Shown here piece by piece: positions 11,262 through 25,109 of a stretch of DNA of 64,000 nucleotides (positions are counted from its first letter, which is position 1; the number at the start of each line of letters is the position of its first letter). Source of the stretch: Sclerodactyla briareus (Eukaryota; Echinodermata; Holothuroidea; Dendrochirotida; Sclerodactylidae); NCBI GenBank assembly GCA_026419785.1, contig JAODTK010001477.1, positions 186,001-250,000 of the forward strand, given 5' to 3'. Made by a program: the position numbers and the translations under genes. The notes below the pieces were generated by a model. It made no database searches. It saw only the letters and a program-made list of their open reading frames with translations, and was not told the origin of the DNA.

Positions 11262-14200
11262 GTTGATGTGAGGAATTTTAGATGATAGTTTATTTTCTGA
11301 CAAAAAAGTTGTGATGTCATGTGCAGTGTCAAATCCCCACCTACCGGCCAGATACAGCGATCTTCGAGATATCTCTCGCATTGGATGTATAGCAAGAGGC
11401 TGTTATCATCGTAATGTCCCAGTACCCGACTCAGTTTCAGCTTCAACACGTTGGAAAGCCCAATAACAGGTGAGTTGCATGTAATCATGTCTCCTGGTTG
11501 GCATTCAGCTTGCAGAAGTCGCGGAATTCTGTGTTACTGTGCATTTTGCATTTTTTCGTGGAAAAAACTCTCGTTGATATTGCGTACGTTGCTCGAGTTT
11601 GCCCAAATTGTACAAACAGATTTCATCCAAATTACTCACAAATATTTTCAATCAGGGCACACTTGGTCTGTTATTATTATGTATCGTTTATGGACATGCG
11701 TTCTGATATACGAACAGCGTGTTACTAGAGGTGTACGATCAACAATACATATGTTCATTATATAACGCATTGGGGTGACCACGAGACAAGCAGTTCAGAA
11801 CAACAGCTCTCGATGCTTTTTGAAACGCTCAGACGTCAACGAGCTCAAACGACAACCCCGGTGTTCCGCGAGCATAACGGAGATAGATGGTCATTGTCGC
11901 CACCCCCCCGGCCCTAACTTAAGACAGTTCAAAACCACTTGATTTGGAAATGGACTATGCGTTGTCGATTCGACATTTAGTATCAAATACCCGACGCAGA
12001 CATCTAGAGTCTATGACTCGGCCCACACTCCTGGGGGTCATCTAAGCAGGATATACATCAGATATAAAACAGCAGAGTACGGATTTATTAGGAAGGTGCG
12101 AGGACGGACTTGTATCAAAATACACCAACATGAGCAGGGGGTCGGTTGAGGAGGGGGTGATGGCTGACATAAAAATCGGGTAGGTGGGTAGTGGGGTAGT
12201 TCATGGGGCGATGCATTAGCTATCTGTTCCGTGTAGCACTCAACCCACTGAGCCTCACACTTCAGTGAGCGAAAATCGAATATCGCCGGCATATGGATCA
12301 CCTGAAACTGAATTAGAATCCTGGTAGAGATGTTCGGCCAATAAGCGGAAAACATCTGAATAGGAGTTCAGCCAGACAAATTGTGCGGGCGAATAATCCA
12401 GCGGTAAACTCAGGATCAACCGATAGCCTCCATCCAGACATTGGGAGGATCACAGACGCCGGCCCCGAAAAAGGGGATATAGGTATTCGGCATTATACGG
12501 AAACATAGAGAATAACGCAGTGAAAAACAAACAAATTACGGATGCGGTGGTAGGGAAAACTGCTGAGACAAGTTTCGAAATCCGGGCTCAACGAGGAGAA
12601 AATGGTGATGAGAGAGCAATAACCTAAAGCTGAAAATTAATGACCGAAGTCGCCGTTTTTTAGCTTCTGAGAGTACAAACTAGTAGGTCGTTCGCTAGTT
12701 CTGAATTATATAATATGTGCCTGCAACAGCCAGTTCAGGCTTATAGTATATGAGTGTTGTTTTTTTCATGATGTTTTTCAAGTGGGTTATCTCCCAAGTC
12801 GTTGTTTGTGAAAAACTGCTCGGGACAGTGTGACCTAGAAAAATGAAAAAAAAAAGCTAGAGAAAAACTATGGTAACAGTTTCAAATATTCCGCTCTTTG
12901 AACGAGAAGATTAAAGAACAACGTCCTACGTACTGTACTCTGAGAAGCAGTCAGTTCTGATCATAGAGCTATGTATGCCACTCCCACAAATCCTGAAATG
13001 CTATTCAGGAGTGTCCTATTTCAGCCACAGGTTGTAGGCAAAGCAGGAACATGGAGTTACTTGCTAAACGATAAATCGTGGAACACTGTACGTCGACTCT
13101 TTCTGTTGATCTCTAGTCCACAGATCTGCCGACTGAGGTTAATTCGATCAATTCTACCCCATTCACTGATATCCGATATCCCCACCATCAATATACAGTC
13201 CGATACATAGGACTGTGAAAGCAGGTGGCAACTTAATGATGCTCGTTTATTACTAATATTAGATATACTGTCAAGTTTTCATTAAAAAGAATGTACATAC
13301 CAACAGTTTGATCTCTTGACCGTCCCCCTTTACTTTGTTTCATTGCATGAAAAAAGGCTAGCCGAGGATGATTTTAATACGCATTGCAGCAGCAGACACA
13401 ATTCAGTAGCATTGCGCTTAGTTGTACTTCGAATAGTCGCCTTCATCTTCAATCCTTCCATCCCCGCCAACCAGTTTGCATTCCGTAATTCGATTACCGG
13501 CCCATTAGGCTTCGCCAAAACTGGACCCAAGGGTAAGAAAGCAGAAGTTCTCGGAATAGCAGTAGTATCAGCGAGACATCCTGCCTCACTAGCTGGAGGG
13601 CCTGGAAACCTCTTATCGCGAGATGTCCTTCTTAAAATGTAGGCACGGCTCACTGTCAAGACCAAATATCAACTCTAACTCAATTTGTATTAAGAGTGCA
13701 ACGTGTCAGGTGTACTCGCCTTCGTCCTGAGAGAAATAGAGCTTCCTGCTTTTAGGCCATCAAATATTCCTAACCTCTGCTTTGTCATCAACATGGAAAC
13801 TACCCAGCTACCTTTTCGCATAAAGTTCACACTCTGTTCAGCATAATAAAACAGATTAGTCGTAGTCGACGGTATGCAAGTGTCAGTTCAAAATTATGAG
13901 GACGAATGTTCAAAATCAGCGTTGAGACGATGGCTGAAGAATTTTGTAGGGTTCGCAGGACGAATGAACATAAAATTGGCAATGGTTCAGGTACCTCAGC
14001 AGGCTATTTGAGTGGAACAGAATATATTCTCAACCTACGTACAAGACTTTTTACAAAATAGATATATTACGCAATAAATAGATATTTTGGGGCAAACGGA
14101 ATATAATTTACCATTTCAAGATATTGGTGGTAACAATGACCGATGTTTCACATTTTTTAAAGGTGTGAAGTCACAAAAATATAACACGTTCTTTGCAACC

Positions 14201-15027
14201 AAGGGAGAAATTACCGAAACTTGTGAATTTTAGGTTTTTCGTTCTGAGCCACACCATTTTTTTCGAGGAATTTAGAGATTGGATGACTGAATGTTTCATA
14301 TCGGAAAAAGTAAATAGTAACACAACACTGGATTTCATTTGATTTGTCGCCAGCATACCAAACGAATAATAATTCCACTGTGTGCCGATGAGATCTTGCA
14401 ACTCCCGGGATCGCCCTCTTGGTCTATGTTCTGAAAGATTTATAGGCTCCGAAGCTAGAAAATTATAGCTGAAAATCTACAGTGTCATGTCACCTTGTAT
14501 TTTTATAGCCATAAAATATACTGCTACGGTAATGGGGATGAAATATTAGGATTTGCTAAACACACGAAATGATATACGTTGCAAAATTACAACAGGTACA
14601 AAGTACATCAATAATTCCCAATTACAAATACTATTATCAGGGAGGATATTGGGTTCCAGTAGTCGTTCACGACACAACTGATTATCCGTTCGACACGCAT
14701 GCCTATCTCTCACTAGGTGAGACGCATTACCATATATGCATTACCAACAACACAACAAAAACGACAAAAGAACCATCTCCAGCCAGGTCCTTTGCCATTC
14801 AAAAGACCGCCTACACGTGATCAAGGTGATTGCGTAGGAAGCAAACTTGTAGAGGATTCAAGTGAGTTTCAAAATACACAATACAAGACTTGTTTCCTTC
14901 ACGATTACAATATATCGGTATCATTTTGTCGTCGACCCATTCCATGCCTACGAATAATCGACGACATTCCTCTTTCCGAAGACTGCATTGTATGTGAATG
15001 GTTTCATTCACTCTGAGTCGTAAATTA
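11259..15027. other. No recognised gene
   Basis: Short ORFs only. At 13316-13665 both strands are open for just over 100 codons (108 on plus, 111 on minus), which can be a mark of a decayed coding element, but neither translation matches a family I know. The rest is non-repetitive sequence without visible motifs. Confidence 0.4.
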
Positions 15028-15115
15028 CTCGAGGGCCTTCTTAACTCGTATAAGAACACTGTTTAGAGAATAATTAGCAGACAAGAGGGCCTTTGTTGCA
15101 GAACAATCGAAAAAT
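15028..15115. repeat. Partial copy of the 20.4-kb fold-back element end
   Basis: AATAATTAGCAGACAAGAGG and the adjoining GCCTTTGTTGCAGAACAATC (15067-15110) match the outer arm of the fold-back element at 20403-20467 (AATAATGAACAGATACTAGG, then GTCTTTGTTGCAGAATTAAA). A weaker second hit, TACTCGAGGGCCTTCTTAA, begins at 15029. The palindromic centre is not present here. Confidence 0.5.
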
Positions 15116-15640
15116 AGAACTGAACACACAGTGAGCCAACATTTTCTTTTTTTCTTCACCACAACACGGAGGCGCTGTGAATATCCGTGCACGCCCACAT
15201 TATGGTACGCTCGCACCGCGGCACAGTTCAATTCTCTCTCGCCCTGCAGTATTTCCTGGTCCTCCGTATTCCGGACACTAAAGAGAATTCGTCATTCTCT
15301 GAGGTTCTAAATAGCAATCGCTACTGGAAATGTAGTGAAATATTACACTAGGGTATGTAAAAGTAGGTGACAGATAGATCGACTAACCAACATGATGAAA
15401 TCAAACAAGGATTCAAGGATTTCTCGGCTAGATATGAGCTTCCATCTATCACGTGGATTCGAGTTACCGTGACACAAGCCAGGAGTCCACCCACATACAC
15501 ACGACACTCACCGCACACACACACCCATACATGGCATAACCGCACAAATTCCTTCGCGACGGGTATCAAGAATAGAAACAGTGCCAGACTCACCAGCAGC
15601 AAGTGATGTAGTATGCCAATCATATTGAAGCTGATGGCTT

Positions 15641-15672
<32 letters not shown>

Positions 15673-15706
15673 CTATATATATATATAATATATATGTATA
15701 TATATA

Positions 15707-15752
<46 letters not shown>

Positions 15753-15814
15753 ATATATATCTATATTTATTATATAATATATATATATATCTTATCTAAT
15801 TATCTATATATAAG

Positions 15815-15854
<40 letters not shown>

Positions 15855-15915
15855 TATATATATATATATATATTAATAGATATATATATATATCTAGTAT
15901 ATATATATATTATAT
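15641..15915. repeat. (TA)n microsatellite
   Basis: About 275 bases of AT dinucleotide repeat with TATCTA and TTAATA interruptions. A short CA-rich stretch lies upstream at 15497-15530. Confidence 0.95.
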
Positions 15916-15920
15916 GTTGT

Positions 15921-16298
15921 AGTCGAGAAGCAATCCGGGACCGAGATCGAGACCTCGCCTAATGTACTTATGACTACTGTGAGTGACTGCCAACAGTTGA
16001 AGCTAGCAACAACACTGCGCCCTGGGCCACGTTGCCACAAAATGGTCTCAATAACGGCCAATCCACGTGCAGTTCATTAATGAAGCTCAAAACTTGAGTT
16101 GTAGGATTTTTTTCCTCTGAACTGAAAATGATTCCGAATGAAAAAAGCGACAACCGCAATATTTTTGCTGTCTCGAAGCGAGCCCGGAAGATATTCCCGA
16201 GACCAGAAGGGTTCGAGACCGAGATCGAACCACAAGGTGTCGCGGACCGCGATCGAGACCTAGACCAGCAAAAAAAATGGTCTCGGACAGTCTCGGAC
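15921..16298. repeat. GAGACCGAGATCGAGACC-type repeat island between two TA tracts
   Basis: GGGACCGAGATCGAGACC occurs near 15938. Related phrases (TTCGAGACCGAGATCGAACC, GACCGCGATCGAGACCTAG, GGTCTCGGACAGTCTCGGAC) cluster at 16210-16298. Such short reiterated CGAGAC/GTCTCG phrases are often found near DNA-transposon ends; here only the repetition is seen, and no transposase or terminal repeat is identified. Confidence 0.45.
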
Positions 16299-16308
16299 TA
16301 TATAAGAA

Positions 16309-16376
16309 GATATATATATATACTATAGATATATATATATAGATATATATAGAGAATATATATAATATATATATAT

Positions 16377-16416
<40 letters not shown>
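16309..16416. repeat. (TA)n microsatellite
   Basis: AT dinucleotide repeat with TATAGA and GAATATA interruptions. It closes the right side of the GAGACC island. Confidence 0.95.
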
Positions 16417-16420
<4 letters not shown>

Positions 16421-19400
16421 CGTAGTTGTTCACTTCAGCCCGCCCCAATCCACTGTGGGGTATCCGGAAGGGCCCTCTAAACAAGGCGGTAGGCTTGGCG
16501 TCTTCGTGTGTTATTGGTTGGCTCGTACACTATCGACTCCATCGGACACTCATGATCGGCAGGTGCCAATTGTTCTCTGATTATGCACGTTAACGGACCT
16601 TGAAACGTGTATCTTTACGAAGATTTGTTTAGTTCTGATCTGGCGGGTTTTTTCAGCGGCAAGTGTCAGGAATTGGAACCCGACGTTGGATTCTCTGTTA
16701 ACGCCGTTTAGTGGATCATGCAGGGGCTTTTCGGGTCACTTTGTTTTACGTCGTTCTGGTTTTCATGAAACGGCAACCAGAGTACTTGATGGTATATTTT
16801 TCAGGGTTCCGTGATGAAAACTGTTGAATGTAAAGATGATAATCCTTCTAGCGGTCTGCAATCTGCCGATGGTGTGTGGCGTCATTTACCTTCCTGTATG
16901 ATTCGTATGTGGGGGCTATTTGAAGGCAAAAACAAACCGTCTTCTGGTCGGTCTTAGCCGTCCCTGATATATTGATTTCATACATGGTATCAATGTTTCT
17001 CCTATTCATCGTCACTTTTGTAAACTGGAGGGTGGATCGTATTCGAGAAAATCGGTTGTTTGTCCAGGATACAAATTGAACGACAGGCCAAATATGTTAC
17101 ATCCTTGGTCAAGGCTTTATCACAGTTGCAATTCAATTTGTCGCCTTTACAGCATCCCAATTAGCATTCCTAATTCGATCACCAAACCAAGTGGACACGG
17201 TTCTTCCTCATAATGTATACGGTGGCTCCTCCGAACCTGTCAAAATATAACAGCAATCCTACCTCAACATTGCAGTATGGCAATGTACGACCTCGATTCC
17301 CAAGAGTACCAACAGTTTCTTTCCAGGCCATTGGCTATTTCCCTAGTATATGATTAGCCATCACAATGGGACGACTAGCTACCTCGTGATGCAAACTTCC
17401 CGCCATTTGATTGTCTGTTTGAAGTAATCAAACAAATATTCGGACGCTCAAACGTGCAATATAGCGCTAAGGTGTTCAGCCTAATTTCTGGATAATGTTA
17501 TTTAAAAAAATATTGGTAAGGTCGCTATGGAAATATATTTTGTTAGGGTTGACACACTCATTCTTCCATTTAGAAGAATAACGTTTTGTAACGTCATGAT
17601 CTGTGGAGAGATCCATTACGTGATCGTGATACAGGACAAATAATGCCGGTGAAATTGTTGCAAACATTGACATTACCAGTTCTAGAAGAAACGTGCGCAA
17701 TGTCATTTGTACTAAAAAATGCACTGCATGATAAACTTTGGCGGGTACAACTTATTTTCTACCATAACATTTTAGTTTCGGTTTTTAGTATTAATTTTTG
17801 CAGATATTAACTTCAAAAATTCAGCTTTATGTATGTCGTTTCGTTTTCATATGGCGGGATTCGACTGAGAAGTGGCATGGCATTTGCTTCGTTCCGAAAT
17901 TTACTCATTTTAGCTACAAAGTATTTGATTGAATCTGTACAACAATCGAATATACATTGTGCTACGTTATCTATGTAAAAAACCGGCATAGGGCTTGATG
18001 ATCTATTGGAACGTGTAATGATGTAACCTACCATATTCTTCCAAGTGGAAAATAACCATGATGTTGATGGAAATCAGGTCGACTTACGTGATGAAGCGTT
18101 TCGGGGGATGTCTCACGCCTCGTGTGTGATCACAAACTATATGACATATTATTAGATAACGCAGATAAATTTCCCATTAAATTTGGCATTTAGAAGAACG
18201 CCTACGCGTGATAAAGACAGGTATGTGATACTATATTGAGTATGAAACCGACTAATAGAAAACACAGTTTCGTTTTGGGTCGAGCCTTTTATGTGTTGTC
18301 TGATACGACTGAACGGAGTAGATTGAACGTGTGTAATGCTACTATTAAAAACATATTGGATCTCGAATTCGAAAACCGGTAGTAGTTGTTCACGACGGAT
18401 GGTAATGACAAAAGTTAGTTAGAGTTTGCTAGATGGTACATGTGCCACAGTAAATGAGTAAAAAGTTGTTACGACATATTTTGCGTCATTTTCTCTATAC
18501 AACGTGTGCTCCTAGTCGAATGCCCTGAAAAACGGGGTAAGAGATAAAGACATCACCAGGGTCATTAGAATTGTACGCTGTGTGGAAGTAGTTTTTGTTG
18601 TTAGAGATGGTATGTATCTTTCCTAGTTACTGTCAAAACGTTTAGAATCTCGTTTTAGAGAGTCAAAACGTTGCTTGAATTTAATTAACATCTTGGACAA
18701 GACTCGTTGGATCACCTGATACATTTAACTCCAATGCGGTAATGTTGCTTGAATTTCCGTCCCATCTCTCCGGACATTTTTTGATCTTCCAGCTACCAGC
18801 CCGGAACAAAACTGTCGTCTGCGACTAAACGATGCATAGGGGAGGGGGAAGGAGTATGTACGAAAGTATTGTGGCGCTGGGAGGGTGCATACTCCTTCGA
18901 CAGACAAGTCCATAAATGGGTATCTTACGGTATTGTCCACTATCGCAAGTCAACAATTTGCTGTATCTCCCACCAGCTGGGTATGACAGCTGCAGTGAGA
19001 TGGTGGGATTCCTGAGTTTCTGAGTATTGTCAATTAGTTATATTGGATCAAGGTTCATTGGTTAATGGAATTTTACATTCCTCGGAAAATGGGACGTTGG
19101 TAATAGGAACGAAACACCGTGTGGACGAGTCTAGTAGGGTCTCTATATCACTAGCTTTTTTTCCTGATTTCCTCTCATATGTACTCGTACAACACAGAGA
19201 CACGCCCAACAGGACCCCCTGGTGTGACGACATGGCTCAACAAGGATAGGAAACTAAATACAAGTCACTTACGTGTGGAGTACATCACGCTGCATCAGGA
19301 TCGTGTGCGTGAACTGCTTGGTGACAAAGAAGAAAAACCTCAATGACTTTGGTGATGAACGAGTATCAGTCATGCGAATAATCTTGAATTTTTCTAATTA

Positions 19401-20402
19401 AATGTAGGCTCGCGTGGTTACGAACTCATGTGGTCAATATTACGAAATTGTGTGAGGGGGAGATTTATACCGAGCGTTAAAAAATGTCATTTGCCTCTAC
19501 TCTCATCCCGATCATTCTATTACACTACGACCCGGGGTGAGCCTTGTTCTGTGCTGTCGTCATAAATCATCCAGTTAATGAACTTTATTATTGGAGGAAC
19601 TTCATTACGTGAGAGAATTTCGGAGGGAGTTCACCAGTTGTGCATGCATGTGCAATTCCCACAAGCTGGAACTTTACTTAGGTACCGGTATGCGTTGTTT
19701 GACAAAATCCGGGTCAAGTGTATCAACCAATTTGTCTTAAATATCCCAGACCTTATGTGGGCTATATTGTAGTGAGTATACGAAGCACGAGCGATGAGTA
19801 CAGTCCGAGTGGAGTCGTGTTGTTTTTTCCGCTCCAACATGTCCCACCAATCTGGATTTCCACGAAGACTGGTTAAAGACCACTGCAGACCAACGATAAG
19901 TAACAGCAAAGGGAGGGTGTTGGTGAGAACTTCTGACTCAGTAACATTGCAACGGCTATGACGCCCACTTAAACTAAACAAACAAGTGTTCACGATTGGA
20001 AGGTTCTGTGATAGACCTGGAGTTTACCTATAGGACTGTGACGTGTGATTCTCGATACGCAGCTTCTGTTTCGATTGATGATTCGCAATGGCCCTGCCAC
20101 CATAATGAGCTGAAAGCAACAACTTTAAAATGTCCATAGGAATTGATATCATTAATCAAATGTCGTTCCTCCATTTCAGCTGTGCGTTTGATGAGAAGAT
20201 GTAATTAACCGGCTCCGGCCACGGATAATCAGTTCCGAGATCGACGGCGGTTTTCTGCGGAAAAACGGTGCACGCTGAAGGCCGGGATACCGCGTTCATA
20301 GACGTCGTTTTGTGTTAGTGCTGCCTGAACAGTTCAGTAAGTTAGTGTGACACTGAATGTTGCGGTGGTTAGGTGGTTACGACAAAAAATAGGTACTAAG
20401 GG
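16417..20402. other. No recognised gene
   Basis: Short ORFs only on both strands, none with a recognisable domain. No repeat relationship to other parts of the window was noticed. Confidence 0.4.
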
Positions 20403-20561
20403 AATAATGAACAGATACTAGGGTCTTTGTTGCAGAATTAAAACCGAGATGACGTCATAATAGGAGGTTAGAAAATTCCGAGGCGTAGCCGAGGGATTTG
20501 CCTCCTATTATGACGTAAATGGTTTAATTCGAAAACAAAGGCCCGAGTATCTGTTATTATT
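20403..20561. mobile_element. Fold-back (near-palindromic) MITE-like element
   Basis: The left arm (20403-20467) and right arm (20501-20561) are complementary over about 60 bases. Left AATAATGAACAGATACTAGG pairs with the complement of CCGAGTATCTGTTATTATT on the right. Left TCTTTGTTGCAGAATTAAA pairs with TTTAATTCGAAAACAAAG, and left TGACGTCATAATAGGAGG pairs with CCTCCTATTATGACGTAAA. A 33-base centre contains CCGAGGCGTAGCCGAGGG. No coding capacity is possible. A diverged half copy lies at 15067-15115, which supports a mobile family rather than a chance palindrome. Target-site duplication was not resolved. Confidence 0.75.
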
Positions 20562-21341
20562 GCCTATTCATAAATTATTCCGATTACTTCTCGCGAAAAA
20601 CGCGAAAAAATAACAAGAAAAAAGACCTTCTTTTAAAGGCCTTCAATGATCATATTTATTTCTCCCAAACCTGCTTAATTGACAAACGATGTCAAACTCA
20701 GAATGTAAAACACAGCTGCCATTGCGTACTGCCAACGTTGCATGCTACCGTTACTGGTACGAATGGCCAGGCCGAGCGACACAGTTCTAATTTTAGCACT
20801 AGCAGTTAGTACAGTAACTTGTTTACGATACGAATATAGCCAATGGCCAATACTAGTTACTATATAGCTTTGATGAGTCGATCCGATGAGTGCAGTGGAT
20901 TCTGAGAGGAAGACACCAGGTTGTGGTCGGAATTAATACGGGGAATTCGAGTTAGTTGGAGAACAATGGAAGTACAAATTTACAGGAACATCGGACATAT
21001 TACAAATCGTGGAAAATACATTGTCCAGTTCTGGGTGAGGTGTCTTATTCGAAGACAAATTCAGGTCGTGCCATTGTGAATGTTATTGACTGATGGTGTT
21101 GTTGGTTTTTTACTGAGGGCGTATATAGGCCTGACTGATAAATCCAACGCGCTAGTTATCTTCCGTTTTGTGACCGAGTTCAGACATGAACACTGGTAAG
21201 TGAGATTTTGCTTTTCGAAATTCTGTTCAAGAGAGGAAGATAGGAAAAGATAGATAATGTTTTCCGAGCGGGGACGTTTGCGACCGGGATATATTAAAAA
21301 AAATCTCATGTCATTGCAAAAGTCATTGCCTGTGATCATCA
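20562..21341. other. No recognised gene
   Basis: No motif seen; the sequence holds short ORFs only (longest 93 codons, 21061-21342 minus). Confidence 0.4.
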
Positions 21342-21399
21342 AGGGAAATGCTACTCTAACTTAGTAACTGGCAGTTTAACGTTAGAGTAGCATTTCTCT
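21342..21399. repeat. Strong hairpin (19-bp stem, 20-base loop)
   Basis: AGGGAAATGCTACTCTAAC (21342-21360) pairs with GTTAGAGTAGCATTTCTCT (21381-21399); the innermost 16 pairs are perfect. The loop is 21361-21380. The size is compatible with a small fold-back element or a pre-miRNA-like hairpin, but the sequence alone does not show transcription. Confidence 0.7.
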
Positions 21400-24300
21400 G
21401 ATATCGCGGATGAACTCAGACCCGTCTCAGTCGCACTCATCCAGGTTTCCATCATACCACCCCCAAGTGGTCTTTCTGCACAGCACACCATATTATCTAG
21501 TGTCGTGAAAAATACGAAGGAGAGAATTTCAGGGTCAATAAGTTCTGCCTGTGGGCCTAAGCCTGATGCTCAATGGAAAAGTGATAACAAGTTCGGGAGA
21601 GTTTCGTGACATTATGGCTAGTAATATATGTGTTAGTAACGTAACGATTCGGGCACGATCGAGAATGCGTAGCAAAACGGAATAGGCCTATATCTTGTAA
21701 TCGTGGCAATGAAACAGTGAAAAATTTCCACACGTATATTGATCGCCACTTAAATTCTCCCAAGGACAAATTGTGTCGGCCTCTAGCCGGTTGGTTGCAT
21801 ACTCGGAATTATAACGCGTTATTTCACTTTCACACACTAAACTTACGTAATAAGAGTCACGTGGTAGTATGAATAATACCTAAGCTACGATAATTAGCCT
21901 GGAAATGAGTATTTACCGAATTCGACATTATCAGATGAACCTTTCAAAATATCTTGACAAATTAGGCAAAATGAAGTAGACAATCACCGGGGGTTCAGGA
22001 TTCAACGGTATGATCATGGTCGGAATCGAAACGTATGGATTCCACACAACACAGCCAAATGTGACCTCTTGATTACAATGGAAACATATTGAAACGAGGT
22101 AAACCAGTCCATATTTTTTCCCGACGACGAATCAGTGCAGTAGAAACTGACAGGTTGGGGGAAATGAAATAACAACACCTTTTGTTACTCATGTTCAGTA
22201 GTCATAATTCCTAAACACTAGTTTTCGACTAAAAATATAATTTCCACACAACACGGCAATATACTATAGGGTAAATGGTGCACATACGATTGAACGAAAC
22301 ACAGTGAACCAATAAAAAAATTCTATACAATAGGTAAACCATGGGTGTCTTTGGTCTATAGTGCAGAATAACAAACATACATAGTTAAGTACAGTATGAA
22401 TTGAAACGTTTCTGATGCAGTGAATCGCAACAACTGATGCAAGTTGTTATAGCTCAGGCATTTCAGCAGGTATCAAGTTTCTTCCTGTGGCCTAAAAGTT
22501 GGTTGGAAGTTTAAAACGGAATTAGTGTGTGATTGAAATATGATACTCGATATACACAACACGAGCAAATCTCTGTCGTAGAAGCGCAGTGATATATAGA
22601 TGCCTTTCACCGATATGCCTAATTGCCTATTTGTAATATCTATATCTAATTATCAATATTTGAAAACATTGTTTTTTCAGTCATCACACAAGCGAGAACA
22701 CATTGACGTGGATTGGTGCAACGAAACAGCGCGCGGCGACAGGGATAACTGTTCCAAGTCCAAGAGTCTCATGAGCCCAGCCTTCGGATTTTAAAATCGA
22801 GACGACGGCATGATATATGATGATTTAAGGAAAACCAGTGTGGTTCGGACTTACCAAGAGACGAAATTTAATCAAATGAATGAGATGAGGCAGTAGTGCA
22901 TAATTGCGCTCAGTGCGATGCAGATTGTCTCAGCCATTCAATCTTTTCACACTTTCCGCACCTATTGTATGGGTGATTCGATTCCAGGCCATTTGAGCTA
23001 CACTCAGCATAGCCAGCGGTAGAACTGCTTGAATTTCAGTATAGGCAAGAAAGCTCTCACCTCGTTAGCACGACTGGGGATTATCTATCGGAAGACTTAT
23101 TTTCCCAATGAAGTAAAATTGCGCCTCGCCCACCATCTGTCAGAACAAATGTCGATCCGTATAAGATTGCATTAGAGTGCAAGAATAATCTCACCTGTTC
23201 GGCCAGCGACTGTTTTCTGAAATATGCTCAGCCACCAACGGGAAACCAGATCTTAAAGAGCATATATTTTATGAGAATGGTCCTCGTGCCAAGCGGCAAA
23301 GCTGAGCGTAAACTAGCTGTTATAACACATTTTATTCACTTTTTCCCATAAATACACACCTCCGGCTAATAGACTCATTACGCTTAGTACATATAAAACC
23401 AAAATGTAAAAAAAACTTGTTCAACCACTGCGAACTACCGGTAAAGAACAAATTTGGTACGCTTGTCTATGGAAACTCGTAGCATAACACCATTTTTTTT
23501 TTTAAATTAAACTTGAATATGGGCGAACCACTTTTTCTCTAAAATGACGTGCAATAACTAGTTCTAATGTTTGAAATGTCAATCGCCATGCATATATTTC
23601 CATTTAGATGATTGGAGTCTGCAGTATAAGTTCATGGAACAGCAGAACTATACGCAAACCTCTCCATGAAATAAAAAGATTCTAACATGACGCTTCTTCC
23701 GGCAGGCTTACGCCCTGGATCATCCGACCGATTCTCATCCCACGTACCATTCCCATCATCATACTCTTCATACTCGTCATCATCAATGATGAATGCACTG
23801 AGAGACTCCGGCACCCCCGTATGAATCACTTGAGCTCACTCAAGATGTGTGGGTATTGCACGCATTTGGTCGATAATCTTTATCGTTATCTTTCTTTACT
23901 GGAGAAGTTCAGCGAAATACAACACGAAGAATGGTCACGCACTTCGATCCTGCGAGGGTAACATCGACTGAAGATAGCCAGGACGAAGGGTGCTCATATG
24001 AAGTCGGAAATCCTCCCTATCTTTCTCGACGTGTGACGAGATGTGATACCATTACATTAAAACATGTACAGAAACGCGAAGAACATGATCCGATACTTTG
24101 ACATTTGATAGAAAACATCCGCGTGATTGAGTTTTGAAACAGATTACTAACGTTATATGGGCAGGGAATAAACTACTAGAAATACAACGTAGTTTCGGGA
24201 AACAGGATACTGTTCTGTCTCATACAAACTCACAAAGGGTAAGTAATATGAGGTCGTTGACTCTTTCCTCCCACGGAGCCCTCAATTGATCAACGACAGC

Positions 24301-25109
24301 AAACATATACTTTGTTGCAGCAAATACGACTGTTATTTCACCCACTTGGATATATTATCCGACTCTCCGAAACCGAAACATGAGAATCATTGATAAAACA
24401 CGGAAAATGTATAAGAGGACTACTGTGACTGTTCGTTGACTGCGCTACTGTTTACAGAAGACGTTGCATTTCATAATTTTAACCAGCTAATCAAGGATCA
24501 ACGGATTTCTAGGTTACTCTAGTGGTTAGATACAGTCCGTCAGTCGGTCGGTCAGTAAGTCAGGTATCAACCCTCACGCGCGCACACTTGGAAATACATG
24601 CCTAGAAGACGCAAGCCGCGCTGCTCCGCTACCTTATAGACGGGTCATTAGGATAACAAATACCCCAGCCTTCCAACAAAAGGTTTTCTACTGTTTCCTA
24701 ACTAGGCGACCAGGCTAGGGCTGATACACTCGAAGTCCCTGAGTTGCGTAACCATCTCTGTGGTCTGTCCCATTATACCGGGTCCCGTAACGACATGGCA
24801 CATTGAACAGCATCATTCGCAATTGATGGTCGCGTAACAAAAATTCCCTTCACCATCTCTGCCACTCTCCTGTGTTTCATGTCTCTATATGCCAGTACAA
24901 CAACCGCGAACTGTTTTATGGTACTTGCAATTGTGATGGAGCAGCCATTCGACCAAGTTCTCCAAGGGCTTCGACCGGGATTTCCACGAACCCAACAAGT
25001 AACACAACCCCGTTAGAAATAGACTTCCCCAAATAAAACCGGACTACTTGGCCTTACAACCCTCGCCCCTTCAATCGAGTCATCCAGGGTTTAAAATGGT
25101 TGGAATCAG
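21400..25109. other. No recognised gene
   Basis: Short ORFs only. A 65-codon minus-strand ORF (23829-23632) has an acidic run (DDDEYEEYDD) that follows from GAN-rich sequence; no domain is apparent. GTCGGTCAGTAAGTCAGG near 24546 is a short imperfect tandem. Confidence 0.4.

Noticed and set aside
10991..11488. 165-codon minus-strand ORF rich in Tyr-Ile
   Set aside because: It is the translation of a (TA)n tract; no coding evidence remains outside the repeat.
13316..13665. ORFs of over 100 codons open on both strands
   Set aside because: I could match neither translation to a domain; a decayed element is possible but not supported.
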